A model generated the notes under the pieces. That model did not search any database. It was not told the DNA's origin and saw nothing but the letters and a program-made list of their open reading frames with translations. Made by a program: the position numbers and the translations under genes. From Triatoma infestans (taxonomy: Eukaryota > Arthropoda > Insecta > Hemiptera > Reduviidae): 64,000 nt of DNA. This document shows, one piece after another, positions 31,071 through 43,430 of the stretch; the stretch's first letter is position 1, and each line of letters starts with the position of its first letter. Location of the stretch: positions 1-64,000 of the forward strand of contig JAAEAF010003318.1 of the NCBI GenBank assembly GCA_011037195.1, written 5' to 3'.

Positions 31071-33061
31071 TTGGGGTAAAACACTCACACAACTTTCTCT
31101 CAAAATTATAATTGACAAATTTTATATTTAGTAGACCAAATGTAATGAAATTCTTAGAAAATTGAAAAAACTGGTAAGTAAAAGCGCACTTCCGGTTTAC
31201 TAATTTTCTTGAAACTCAGAATTTTGGCCATCTGTTAATTTCTAATTAATTTTGTTTGGATGATAGGATTGTATAAAATCAACTATGATAGCACATTACA
31301 AAAAAAACTTACCGCACTCCTCCCCCAAAAGTGCCCTTAAATGAATTTTCCTAGAGAAATGTTTTAAATAAAAGCTGTACATCTTTGTATGTGAAGTTTA
31401 TGTACTAAGTTTCAAGAAAATAGTCATTTTTGGAAAATCGGAAAAAGTGAAAAAAATCATTTAGTAAAATGATAAAGTAAACGCACTTCCGGTCATCCGA
31501 TTTTTTCAAACTCTGAATTTCAACAACATATTTAATTCTAATTAAAATTATTTAGATGACAGAATTGTCTAATAAACTAAAATAGCACTTTAGAGGAAGC
31601 CGTAACCCCACCACGCCCCCAAAGTACCCTTAAATGAATTTTTCCAGAGAAATGTTTCAAATAAAAGTTGTAGCTCTTTGTATGTGTAGTTGATGTACTA
31701 AGTTTCGAGAAAATCGTCGGAGCTATTTTTGAGAAAGTCGCAAAAACGTAAATAAATAACTAGTAAAGTGGTACTTCCGGTTGAGGAATTTTGACAGATG
31801 ACCCACCGTCAGATCCCATGGAGATAACTAAATGGAATATTAAGTTTGAACTTTCTACGATTTTTTGTTGTTGAGCTATGCTGTTCACATACACACACGC
31901 GCGCGCGCACGCGCACACACACATACATACCATTTGCTAAAAACTACTTTTCTGGACTCAAGGGACCTCAAAACTGATATTTCCGGTAAAAACTCGATAT
32001 CGAAAATTTGACACGATTACAATACTTCCTCTTACTAGGAGTATCTAATGTTTGATAAGAGCATCTATAACAAACAATTATTTCTCTTACTTCTAGTAAG
32101 AGGAAGTATTGTAATCGTGTCAAATTTTCGATATCGGAGTTTTTACCGGAAATATCCGTTTTGAGGTCCTCTGAGTCCAGAAAAGTGGTTTTTAGCAAAT
32201 GGTCTGTGTGTCTGTATGAGAGTGTGTATGTGAATAGCATAGCTCAAAAACGAGAAGCCGTAAAAAGTTCAAACTTAATATTCCATTTCGGTATCTCCAT
32301 GGGATCTGACAGAACTTTATCTGGCAAAATTTCTCAATCGGAACACTTTTACAAGTTTTTTTTTTTTACGTTTTTGCGATTTTTTCAAAAATGGCTCCGA
32401 CGATTTTCTGCAAACTTGGTATATCAAGTACACATACAAAGAGCTACAACTTTTATTTGAAACATTTCTCCGGAAAAATGCATTTAAGGGCACTTTTGGG
32501 GGAGGGGTGGGGTTAGGTTTTTATCTAAGAGCTATTTCAGTTTCTTAGACAATTCTGTCATCTAAATCATGTTAATTAGAATTAAATGTGTTGTCGAAAT
32601 TTTGAGTTTGAAAAAATTGGTCGACCGGAAGTGCGTTTACTTTACCACTTTACTAAATAATTTTTTCACTATTTCCGATTTTCTCAGAATTGGCTCCAAC
32701 GATTTACTTGAAACTTTCCGTATAAATTACACATACAAAGATCTACAACTTTTATTTAAAACATTTCTCTAGGAACATTCATTCAAGGGCACTTTTAGGG
32801 AAGGGGTGGGTTATGTTTTTCTGTAAAGTGCTATCATAGTTGGATTATAAAATTCTATCATCCAAACAAACTTAATTAGAAATAAATAGATGGCCAAAAT
32901 TCCGAGTTTCAAGAAAATTAGTAAACCGGAAGTGCGCTTTTACAGAACAGTTTTTTCAGTTTTCGATGAATTTCATTAAATTTGGTACACTAACTATAAA
33001 ATATGTGAATTATAATTTTGAGAACTGGAGTAAGAGAAAGTGGGATGAGTGTTTCACACCA
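31071..33061. mobile_element. Head-to-head pair of family H elements forming a 2-kb palindrome
   Basis: Left arm 31071-32042 (+) and right arm 32082-33061 (-) are both long-form H copies, joined at their stem-loop ends by about 39 bp. Outer ends are 'ggtaaaacactcacacaact' and 'agtgggatgagtgtttcacacc'. Within each arm the two modules are present in the expected order. The open frames are mirror shadows. Confidence 0.9.
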
Positions 33062-33477
33062 ATTTTTTTTATAAACAAAATACCCACACCTACTGAAATA
33101 ACCATAACCAACCCTCTATGATAAGAGCGGTATTTAAACATTCTTAATTGTCCTGAGTGCAACTGCTGCTCATACGTAAAGAAATGCAATAATAAAACAC
33201 ACTCAACCCATGCCAACTACCCTACATAGAGCAGCCATCTACCAAAGAGTATTGATGAAGCAATTGTAATTTTACACCTTATATATGTATGCTCATCCAT
33301 CTTATTTAGAGAAAAAGCATAAAAATACTCGAAATCTCACTAGTATTATAAATTAATTCCTTTCACTCCCTTATGCCTACTCAATCCCCCCTCCCTCCTT
33401 CCCACTTAAGTATAAAACCAGAAATTAATACGAGCAATTATATCAACATTTTGTTTGTACCATTTAACTACTCCCAA
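33062..33477. other. No gene recognised
   Basis: AT-rich sequence with one weak frame (33010-33216, - strand), overlapping the repeat end. Probably repeat-derived. Confidence 0.3.
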
Positions 33478-36430
33478 ACATCATCATCATCATCATCATC
33501 ATCATCACAGTCCCGTCCTCTCCTACCGCCTAGACAGTCTAGAGGCCTTACACTGTCCTTCCATCATCTCTATCTTTTACCAATTCTTTTCTACTTCAAT
33601 CCAATTCAATTCTTCTCTTGCTTCCAAACCCTCCTTCACTTCCTCATCCCAGGTTCTTCTTGGTCGGCCGCGGCGTCTCCTGCCTTCCACCTTCGACTCG
33701 TATACCAGCTTTGCGATTTTTTCGTTTCCCATTCTGGCAACATATCCGAACCATCTGAGTTGGTTTCTTCTGATCGAATCTATGACTGGCTCTACGCGCA
33801 GATCTCTTATAACTGTGGTATTTCTTACCTTGTTGTCCCTTCTAGTTTTCCCTAAAACCTTTCTTAAATAACGCATTTCTGCGGCTTGAATTTGACTTTT
33901 CAGTCTTGCTGTTAGGGACCAAGATTGACTAGAATAGGATAATATTGGTAGATACACAGATTTATAAACAGCGACCTTCACATGGGCGGAGGCTTCTTTC
34001 ATGCCTAGGAAACTGTTTTTAGTGGCGTGAACAAACCTTCCTGCCGCACCTATCTTCTCTCTTACTTCATCTTCCATTCTACCTTCTTCAATTAGGTGAG
34101 CACCCAGGTATTTAAACGATTTCACTTGCTCCCCAGGCCTTCATTTTTATTCGCCTGCTGCTGTCATCGATCACCATAGTCTCCGTATTAATTTCCGTTT
34201 TTTTTTCAACTCTTCAACCAGTACGTTAATATTTAACTGGAGTCTGCTGCTCCTAGCATATCGTCAGCGTATGCAAGTACACCAATTCCCACTCTCTGTA
34301 GATATCTGTACCCTATGTGTAACTTTTTCATTCTCATTTCACACTTTTTAATGATTTCGTCCAACACAAGAATAAACAAAAAGGGACTTAAAATACATCC
34401 TTGTTTTACACCCTGGGTTGTGATAAATTCTCCAGACGTTAGGTTTGTGGCACGTACATAGTTTCTTGTTTTCTGGTATACGCTTTGGATAGCCAATTGC
34501 AGTCCCATTTTAACCCTCTGCAATTCTGGCAATTCCGTCTTTCAATCTCTGCCAGATAATGCTTCTTGGAACCGAGTCGAACGCCTTCACCAAGTCGACG
34601 AAGCACCAGTAGCTCGCTTTTCCTTTATCCAACAATTTCTAACTAACCTGTCTGACAGTAAATATCATATCTTGGGTACTTCTTTCAGCTCTAAACCCAT
34701 GCTGAGCACTATCCAGATGGGTCCCATCTCTTTTCTAAGCCTTTCTTCTAAAATCCTTGAGTAGTTTACACGTTACACTGGTGAGGGAGATACCTCTATG
34801 GTTGCTGCACTTCCGGTTATCTCCTTCTTGAAGATAGATACTATTATAGACACCTCCCAATCTCGGATATAACTTTTTGTCTCCATATCTCATTTGTTGG
34901 TTGTAGCAAGAATTTTTCCCCTTCTGCTCCCATATATCTCATCATTTCTGGAGAAATTCCATCGTGGCCTGCTGATTTACATATTTTCATTTTAGATATG
35001 GCGGATTTTAGTTCCCATTCTTCTATGTAATAATCCTCTTCCCATTTGACATTCTCATCAGCCGCTGTTGTCCTGTTCCTCAAGACCCTCTCCTCTGTTC
35101 GGGATCCCAGTAGGTTAATAAAATATTCCTTCCATCTTTCCATTATCTATCCCTCGTCTGTGAGTATTTTCCTTCACTATCTTTAATCAATTTTAAGCAG
35201 GGCTCTTTCTCCTTTCTTATGATTCTCAGTACCTTATAAAAGAGTTTTTTATTAATTTTATAACTACCCTCCATAGCATTTCCAAACTCTTCCCAGGAAG
35301 CCTATTTACCTTTATTTACCATTTCTTTAACTTTTGTGCGCTGTATTTTTGTATGCTTCACAATCATTCTGGCACCTCGTTGTCCGATATTTCTTCCATT
35401 TTTCTTTTTTACATTTCACCTCTCTCCTTATTTCTTCATTCCACCAGGCTGTTGTTTTTTTTTAACTCCCACCCTTGACCTTTACTCTTATATCCCTAAT
35501 ATCTTTTCTCATACTTCTACTTACTAAAAAATAATCTATAATAGATTTTTCGTTTCTTGACGGTTCTTCTCAGGTATACTTATGAATATTTTTGTGAGGA
35601 TACATTGAGTTGGCTACAATCAAGTCATTAGCACTAAGATTCTCTCTCCATTATTATTTCTGATCGATTCCCCATATATTCCTAAACTACCCGGCCAACC
35701 CTCGCCATCATTCCCAACTCTTCCGTTCAGATCTCCCACCACCATACAATTTCGTTTACTGTCATCTATTAAGGATTGCAAATCTGCGAAAAAAGTATCT
35801 TTTTCCTCCGCCAAAGCAACTTCATTAAGTGCATAAGCAATAATAATCGCCAGCTCATCCCCCTCATCATTCCATTGCACTGTCATGAGTCTCTCATTCT
35901 TAAATAACCAGTTTTTTAATTTAGAGCTGTATTTACTGTGGAATAGGAAACCCCTGCCTGGTCGCGCTCTATCAGACTTCTTCACTCCCGAATGCACATA
36001 AGAATAATCATTATGAAAAATTGTTACACCGCTTCCTTTCATATTCGTTTCAGTCAGTGCCAACCATTTCAGATTACTAGTTTAAATTCCTTTATTAATT
36101 CTATTTCTTGTCCCATTCTCTTACATTCCAAGTTCAAAATTTTTGTGTCCGTTTTCTTCACCGGGTTATATCCGTTAAAATCCTTCCAGCTCTTTCATTC
36201 TTGTTTCTCTTAATAATAGTTATTTAAGAGGAACGGGTTAGTAGCCTCCTGATGATAGGGCTGCTATCTATGGCATCAGGCTGCCATGAGTGTTTCTTCG
36301 AACCTCTGGTGTTCTGAGGTACTACTTCCTTAGACTGCACTTTATGTGCCCTCAGGTTAAAACACACTGTTGGTCGTTCAGTTACTGCCTAAGCAGCATC
36401 CAGGGGCGCCACGCGGAGGAAACCAACTCA
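33478..36430 (-). mobile_element. RTE-type LINE RTE-2, nearly full length, 3' (GAT)n tail
   Basis: The 3' end is a (GATGAT)n tail, seen as (CAT)n at about 33481-33508. Coding remnants run in correct order on the - strand: endonuclease, RT, C-terminal domain. The 5' leader ends near the G-run complement at 36430. It is a different lineage from RTE-1 (sequence and tail differ). Confidence 0.82.
33577..36063 (-). pseudogene. RTE-2 ORF (endonuclease, RT, C-terminal domain)
   Basis: Endonuclease 36063-35620: LTETNMKGSG, VVGDLNGRVG (catalytic D-x-N). RT 35143-34233: 'KSAGHDGISPEMM', 'GVKQGCILSP', and LAYADDM near 34270, so the catalytic YADD is kept. C-terminal part 34125-33577: 'SFKYLGAHL', 'YKSVYLPILSYSSQSWSL', 'RWFGYVARM', 'GRRRRGRPRRTW'. 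Frameshifts at about 34150, 34550, 34830 and 35150-35600 break it, but each block is well preserved, so the copy is fairly young. Confidence 0.85.
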
Positions 36431-36439
36431 CCCCCCCAA

Positions 36440-37690
36440 ACATTATTTTTGAATCTTTTAATATCTCCATTCACAAACCTGATTTTCTCTGATGCCACCA
36501 GCTCTCTTTGTCTTTATGGTACTTCATTTATAAAATAAGCTTTTTCGAGGTCTCAGAGCTTTCTAGCAACTGAGTCAATGAAAGGACATGATCGGTACAG
36601 GCTCTCCCAACTCTGAAACCTGCTTGATCTTCAGAAAACTTACCTTTGTATTCTTCTTCAGTTCTTGGTTTTAAAATTCGACCATAAAGACTGCTTAAAC
36701 TGCTTGTTACTGTGATTCCTCGGTAATTACGATAATCTTTTTTTTTATCGCCTTTCTTATGTATCGGCAAAATATATCCTACAAGCCGGTCCGATGAAAT
36801 TCTGCCTTTTTTTTAAACACTCAGTAAACAAATCCGCTATTACGCTTTTCACTTTTGTGGGAGCAGACTTTATCAATTCAATGGGGATATTCCCTGGCCC
36901 TTGCGACTTCTTGCTTTCCATGCCCTTTAGGGCTTCTTCTAATTCCTCAAGGGTGACCGGTGCAGAAGATAGATAGTTCAGAGTGTAAGTATCTCGGGAA
37001 ATTAATTTCTCAAGAAGGTTCTTCTGACAAGAACATCCAGATGAGAATAAATCAAGGAAGAAAGGTACTAGGCATATTGAACTCTGTACTATGGAATAAA
37101 AATCTTAGCCTGTCTACTAAAAGAAAGATTTATAACTCTTTCCTTTTGAGTACAACCCTTTATGCTTGCGAAACTTGGACAATAAAAAAGAAAAATGGCT
37201 CGGAAGCTCTTAGCCCTAGAAATGGATTTCTGGAGGTGAAGTTGCGGTGTTTCGCGAATTCCGAATGTCCAAATAAGGGATCGCGTACAAGCAGAAAAAA
37301 ATATATTGTTTTCATTTGAAACAAGAAGATTGCTCTGGTCATGTAAAGAGAATGGGTAATGAGCGATGGCCGAGGAAAATGTTAGAATACAAGCCAAGTG
37401 GACGACGGAAGCGAGGAAGGCCCAACAAGAGGTGGATGGAGGACGTCCAGGAAGGAATGGCGGCACGGGAGCTCCGTGAAGGTGATTGGAGTGTTAGGAA
37501 TTGTTGGAAGGAAGCGATTTTGAGTTCCCCATATGACCTAATTAGGTCGACAAGGGTGAGAAAAGAACTTTATAAAATGCATAATCAAAAAATGTTATTC
37601 AATCATTTAATTAATCCGTATATTATTTTAACAATATATCCCTCTAATAGTTTTATTCAACATAATACACAAATAATCCTGAGTTTAATA
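36440..37690. mobile_element. RTE-3: LINE 3' end with inverted 5' segment
   Basis: From 36968 leftward on the - strand: RT start ('TLEELEEALKGM', 'KGDKKKDYRNYRGI', 'FSEDQAGFRVGRACTDHV'). From 36965 rightward on the + strand: the same kind of ORF continues at 'SECKYLGKLISQEG', 'TTLYACETWTI', 'GHVKRMGNERWP', 'GRRKRGRPNKRW'. The RT middle with YADD is missing at the junction. This is the geometry left by twin priming. Confidence 0.75.
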
Positions 37691-38052
37691 TAGATAAGCT
37701 TAATATAATGCATGATAATTCAAACAATCCATTTCTTTCCCTTTTGTATTTAATTTAAAACGATTTCAAATTGCCTTTTTCTACCAACTTTTTGCATATA
37801 TTTTCTTATATTAATTTTGTGCGCATTTCAGTGTTGTAACTATTACTTTATCCGCTTATGGAAAGCATGATAATTCATATAATACATTTTACTGTGTTAT
37901 AAAGCAATTAATGTAACACTGTCTTAAATCTATTTAAAATAAGCATGTATCTAAAATAATTGCCATTACTATACTTACTTTATTATATATATAATTTTAA
38001 TTACAAGTTGTAATTAATTACCATTTTAATCTCTAACCTTTAAATTTTTCAG
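37691..38052. other. AT-rich, no gene recognised; ends in an acceptor-like site
   Basis: No frame. It finishes with CTTTAAATTTTTCAG at 38052. Confidence 0.3.
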
Positions 38053-38343
38053 ACTGAAGGAGACTAAAATTTGAGGACCAACATTCGAACACTTAACTTT
38101 ATTTTTTTTTTTTCAAGAAAAGGTATGAATGCAATGATAAGAAATGTCTTTGTTTTCGATTGTTTTAATTGTTTTAAATGAAGAATAGTTTTTATTTACT
38201 TCTTTTAATTTTGATCTATTCATCATACAGAGATCATTATTTGCAATTTATTTTTCTCGGAGCAATTACATAGTTTACTCTAGAATAAATACATATAAAA
38301 TGATTATGTATTATACATGTTTATTGTGTATATAATAATAAAT
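38053..38343 (+). other. Possible terminal 3'-UTR exon of the SmD3-like gene
   Basis: Follows a good acceptor (38052), contains no repeat I recognise, and has AATAAA at 38284 and again at about 38338. It is the first such unique stretch downstream of the donor at 18016. The link is inferred only from these signals. Confidence 0.3.
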
Positions 38344-38740
38344 ATAAACGAAGTTATAATCTGTTCATTTTATTATTTTAAAATATCTTGATGACTATTG
38401 AAATTTAAAATATTTGATCAGTGCGTTCTTTAAGAGAAGCGCGAGGACCATATGCAAGTGATTTATCCCCCTTGAAATAATGTCAGTTAAACATAGTTAT
38501 ATCTATCAATGTATGAACTAAATTTAGAAAAAAAATCTGGTGTGAAATATTCACACAACTTTCTCTTACTCCAACCCTCAAAATTATAATTGACAAATTA
38601 TATAGTTAGTGTCAGCGCGACAGACACCCAGATGCGGTGGCGTGCGAGGAGACAAAATACAAAAGCAAGTAATAATGTAAAAGATGAAGAAAATAGCTGA
38701 AATAAAAAGAGGCGAGACTTACCCTTCTGATGACGGCGAA

Positions 38741-40044
38741 CTTCAAGGCCAATAACTAAAAGTTGTCCGCAGGGCTCGGTGGTGGGCCCAGTCCTGTGGA
38801 ACTTGGTTATGGATGCACTGCTAGAGCATACAGAGAATATGGATTATTGTGACTCGGTTGCATACACTGACGACCTCGCAATAGTCGTTCATGGTGATTC
38901 TCGTCAGGAGTTAGAAGAGCGTGCTAGCGCTGTAGTGACCCGAATAAAGAATTGATGTCAAGAGGAGAAGCTGCAGATTTCGTTCAAGAAGTGTAAAGTG
39001 ATGCTAATGAAAGGCAAACTTCATCCTAGTCGTCCTCCCTGGAATAGGGTAGACGATCATAGAATAGTCCACGTGACCCAGTTTGAGTACCTGGGCGTGC
39101 TGCTGGATTGGAAGCCTCCAGATGTCTCAACTTGTACCAGGGAATAAAAAGAGTAGCCTGTGGTGAGTGGGAGCTGAAGCTGGCTTAACCATGTACAGGG
39201 GCGTAATACAGAATGTCGAAGTGTACGCAGCTGCCTGTTGGGCCGATAAGCTTGAAATGCAGTCGTACAACGGCACTCTGTTGCGAATGCAAAGAGCCAT
39301 TTTGTGCTCAATAACAAGGGCCTATACGACATAATCTACGGCCTCCTTACCGGTGGTCGTTGGTGTGTTGCCGCTTGATCTCCTTGTAGAGATGAGAGCC
39401 CTTACCCATAAGTATAAAAAAAAAGGGGGTAATGATTGTCCTTAATGTTGAGGAACTGCCCAGTGAGACGCCTCCTGCTCTTGCAAAGAAAAAGATCCGA
39501 GAGTACGAGATTGGGAAGTGGCAAAGACGCCGGGATGAGGCAGAGACAGGGAGAATCGCATACGAGTTCTTCCCTTATCTGCATCACAGACTATCGATTC
39601 GATGGCTGGAGCTATCCCAAACCGTAACGCAATATTTTATGGGCCATGGGGAGTTCAATTCTAAGCTCCATGAGCTGGGGTTGAAAGATTCCCCGAATTG
39701 CAAATGCGGTGATCGGGATTCAGTGCATCACGTTCTCTTCCGATGTCCTCTCCTCGACGAGACAAGAACCACATGGAATTTAAGCTGCAAAGGAGGGGAG
39801 AGAACTGGCCGGGAGATTGTAAAGATTAATGAGAAGTGCTAGCAATTTTAAAGACTTTGTTGAGTTTGCTCGAGAAGTAGCGGTATGCGCCGGACTAGAT
39901 GGATATGAGAGGTCCGCCTCCACGTGGCAGGGATGGAAACTTGCCTACTATGTAGGCAAGGCCAAGTAACCATAGGCACCGGTTTTGGCGCTATGCGCTA
40001 GGTACGGTGGCTATGATGTGCTCTAATTTTGAATTTTGAATTTT
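38741..40044 (+). mobile_element. R1-clade LINE 3' end (R1-C)
   Basis: Begins at the RT block 'CPQGSVVGPVLWNLVMDALL' in a shifted frame, then YTDD at 38863-38874. After frame breaks comes the open C-terminal region 39432-39842 with KIREYEIGKWQRRRDE, 'FMGHGEFNSKLHELGL', and the C-x1-C...H-x4-C zinc motif (CKCGD..HHVLFRCP). It ends with three AATTTTG units. The 5' two thirds are absent. Confidence 0.85.
39432..39842 (+). pseudogene. R1-C ORF2 C-terminal region
   Basis: A 136-residue open stretch, the best preserved part of R1-C, with the CCHC-type C-terminal zinc motif typical of R1-clade ORF2 (residues about 91-111). A stop at 39840 comes slightly early compared with the downstream 'FARSSGMRRTRW'-type sequence in other frames. 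Confidence 0.75.
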
Positions 40045-40105
40045 GATGACGCTAAGGCGATGAAGTGATACGTGGATTGGGAAAGGAAGACGTGGCGTAT
40101 GAGTG

Positions 40106-40162
<57 letters not shown>

Positions 40163-41690
40163 TGAATTCGGGTGCAAGGGCATAATGAAGAAATGAATTT
40201 AGGCGCAGATAAAGGAAGCAGAGGGCTCGGTGAATCGGATGACGCTGTTGTTGACGCTGCTGAGAGTAGTGAAGCAGCCGGCGCGGAAGATGAGTGCTCC
40301 TGAAGAGGGTGGCGCAGAAAGACAATTTTATCGCTAACAAGGTAATAAATGTTAACTTGTAAGGCGAAGGCGCCTACAATGTGATCTAAATCGGAGCACA
40401 AGGCGAATTGTATAATCAATTATAGCACTTTAAAGAAAAACCTACCCCACCCCTCCCCCAAAAATGCCTTTAAACGAATTTTCCCAGAGAAATGTCTCAA
40501 ATAAAAGTTACGCACATAGGATGAAACTTCCCTATGTTTCTAGAGACAGATATCCTGTCGCGGAACCTCATTCAAGTCCAACCTGCGCGTCCTCGTCGCG
40601 GCTCTGGTAACATCTGCGCTCTACTTTTGTGGAAGTGCGGATGGCTAAAAAGGTGGACGAACGCAGAGGGTAGCCTTCGGGCTATTTGGGAACTTAGCGC
40701 TCCCACATACCTCATCTACAATTACAAACTAACACATGCAGCGGTGCCCCGCCTGAAGTGCGAGTTGGTAGGAACTTTTCTGCCCTCTGTTCTGGTCGCC
40801 ATAATTTATGTGCGGCCTGAATTTCTAGCAGCGAACTCTTTTGCTGCGGAGCCTCTGTGGGGGGGGGGGTTCATGCTGATCACTTACACCTAAACGCCTT
40901 AACATAATTACATTTTTAAACCCAGTGGCACGTGCTGGTGCCACCCACATGTTTGCCGTGTGTGGGAACCTGTGTCGTGGGGGTGGTTGAAGACGCAGGT
41001 TCTCGCTGGAGGCAAGTTCCCTCGGCGTGCCTTGCAATCCAATGCACCACTTTGGCTCCTGACTCCGCTAAACAGGCGGCCAGAGCCTAACCCAGCTCTG
41101 GTCAATCCGCTAGCGCAAAGTACGCATGGGTGAGTTCCCGGGTATTGTGGGCCTTGGCCTACAATCCCTGGGCGCTATATCTCTGGGGTAGCTCTGGCGC
41201 TTCTTCAAAGCGTCCCAAATTGTGAGGCTCCGTAGAGGGTGGAGAGCTCTGGAGATGAATTTTTTATATTATTTAATAAATGTTTTTAATTTTAAATTCG
41301 TCAGTCGGGGGCTCCTTAGAGGAGGGAGCCACGGTGGTGGGGGTAATTCCTCTGTACTTCCAGAGTCGGGTGACCAGGGCCTGGAAAAATATCCAGAGTC
41401 AGGTAAGGCCTGCTTCTGGAGGAGAATATGTCAGGAAGAGCCGCGGAGGACTTGTCCCCCTGCCGTGAACTCTGAAACGTGGTCAAAGGAAAAAGAAGAG
41501 ATATGTAAGGCAGGTATTTTTATTTTTATTTAATATTTATATAAATTTATTTATTTATATTTTTATTTATTTATTATTATTTTTTATTTTTTTTAAATTT
41601 ATTTATTTATTTTTCTTCCTGCCTGCTGTCTATCAAGTATGTCAGAAGTTCCATTTCTTCCACTAGTTGACTTATCAGAGTGACTGACAG

Positions 41691-42115
41691 GGTAGAAATG
41701 GTTCAGCTTAACTTTCAGCATAGCACAGATGCAACGGCTAATTTGTGCCGCTCTATTGCTGGGTTGCATACATATTTTGCACTTATCCAAGAACCCTATG
41801 CTTATAAAGGATTGGTTCGAGGTTTGAGTGCGGTCAATGGCAGGTTGTTTGTTGCGGATGGCGAGGGCACTCCTAGAGCATATATTTGCGTTAGTAGAGA
41901 TGTCGGCGCCGTTCTGCTCAGACAGTTTTGCTCTAGGGATTTGGTGGCGGTGAGGGTTGCTCTGGGGGTTGGTGGCCTCGGCCTATTTCCCCTATGACCA
42001 TCCCTCTCCTCCTCCTCAGGAATTATTAGATTTGGTACGGTTTTCGGAGTCCAGCGACACACCTACAATTATAGGATGTGATACAAATGCACATCATGTT
42101 GTCTGGACATAAGAT
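41691..42115 (+). pseudogene. LOA-1 endonuclease, N-terminal half
   Basis: MVQLNFQHSTDATANLC, ALIQEPYAYKG (catalytic Glu in QEP), 'RAYICVSRD', 'RDLVAVRV'; after a frameshift near 41985 'TPTIIGCDTNAHH' (catalytic D-x-N). It ends at the internal deletion. Confidence 0.82.
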
Positions 42116-42119
42116 CTGC

Positions 42120-43290
42120 TAGACTGCTGCTTGAGGATATTCAACGCTTGGCTTGTCTGGCGGTGACCGGTGCGATGCAGGACCACGCTTCAGCGCAATG
42201 GAGACTTTATTAGGAATCCACCGCTCTGTAGAGGTGAAAACTTATAAGAATGAAAGGCCTGTTATAGAATTAAACAGGCAGGGTCTTGGCAGGGTAAGCG
42301 ATACTTGGTCACTCTACCATTCATCGCGAGATGCTTTGGAAGGTTCCTAGTTACAGGTTTTCCTTCTGTATCACGATATGTTGAAGACTTTTGTTTTCGA
42401 GCATTCTTACAGAGTTAGGTTACCTTCTAGGGAAGATTGGTCAAGATTCGGTCCGTCTGGTGTGATATCTGATAATTACCTCCGGTGTTACACGGACGGT
42501 TCCAGAATGGATGGTAGGTCTGGAGCTGCGGTCTATTTTGTATATTAAGATCATTTGGCAGTATCTCTTGGTGAATGGACCACAGACTTCCAGACTGAGG
42601 TTTATGCTATTCTTTGTTGTATCTTGGATGAAGGGTACGTAACACTGACTTGAAGGTGTTTGTATCTGCTCGGACAGCCAAGCTGCGCTGAAGGCGCTGA
42701 GTTCATGTGTCTTCACTTCCAGGTTGGTGTTAGAATGTTCTAAAAGACTGGAAGAGCTTTCATCTCTGAATGATGTGCTTCTAGTCTGGGTACCGGGTCA
42801 CATGGGAATTTTTGGGAATGAGGAGGCGGATAGGTTTGCCAAAGTAGGCGCCTCTCGCCCTTTCATTGGTCCCGAGCCTGCTATTGGCGTGTCTTCTGGT
42901 ACATATCTGTCAGGCTTCCAATCATAGACAGCTTTACAGCATTCATCTTTATGGATGAGCGCAGTTGGTTGTCGGCAGTCCAAAATGCTCATCGGGAGTC
43001 CGGACAAAGCTATTAGTGAGACGTTGCTGTGTTTTTCACGGAGCTTTCTCACGTATCTGGTTGCATCCCTAACTGGACATTGTGGTTTAAGGAGGAATCT
43101 CTATGTAATGGCGCTTATGCCGGATCCATTTTGTAAAGTCTATGAGACAGAGGAGGAAACACCCATCCATCTTATGACTGATTGCCTGGGTTGTGAGGAG
43201 ATTAGGTTCAGGTCGGAGCAGGATGTCTGTGGAAGAGCTTAGGTTATTTCCCCTTAAGGTTATTGTCCGATTTGTTCGGACTGCGGTGAA
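42120..43290 (+). pseudogene. LOA-1 RT end, RNase H and C-terminal zinc region
   Basis: 'RLACLAVTGAM' and 'METLLGI' are the end of RT. RNase H follows: 'YTDGSRMDGRSGAAVYF' (about 42486-42540, first Asp), 'TEVYAILC' (Glu), and WVPGHMGIFGNEEAD at 42787-42831 (His and last Asp). The end has GHCGLRRNLYVMALMP and HLMTDCLGCEEIRF. Frames change several times. RNase H is what separates this clade from R1. Confidence 0.85.
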
Positions 43291-43430
43291 TCTTAGATGG
43301 ATTAGACCCGGGTCTGCATATTTGTTCTAGACCCGGTTTGTTGTTGTTTTTCTTGGGGTAGCAATATGGACCCAGTGATGCTTTAGATAGCGTAGGGTTT
43401 GGTCCCTCCCCACAGAAAATTATAATTGTA

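Larger units (their letters stand above)
38613..40404 (-). mobile_element. BEL/Pao LTR-leader fragment, split by an R1 end
   Basis: 38613-38740 matches the BEL-1 leader (with GTAAGT complement at 38717-38722; the acceptor AG is mutated to TG). 40045-40404 matches the LTR, with an expanded (AT)n(GT)n at 40107-40157. It ends within the LTR, without the TGTTAGG end. Confidence 0.78.
38539..40515 (+). mobile_element. Family H element split by a BEL LTR
   Basis: Left part 38539-38612 begins TCTGGTGTGAAATATTCACA; right part 40405-40515 resumes at 'tgtataatcaattatagcac' and is cut at the LOA 5' end. The two halves are collinear with intact copies apart from the missing first module. Confidence 0.75.
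40516..43430 (+). mobile_element. LOA-type LINE with large internal deletion (LOA-1)
   Basis: A GC-rich leader (40516-41640) is followed by an endonuclease start, a jump into the end of RT, an RNase H domain, the Cys/His end and a 3' UTR that matches the copy at 18245-18730. There is no tail repeat before family H resumes at 43431. Confidence 0.8.

Noticed and set aside
33455..33871. Frames with runs of Ser or His
   Set aside because: The runs are the (CAT)n tail of RTE-2, and the rest is antisense to its ORF.
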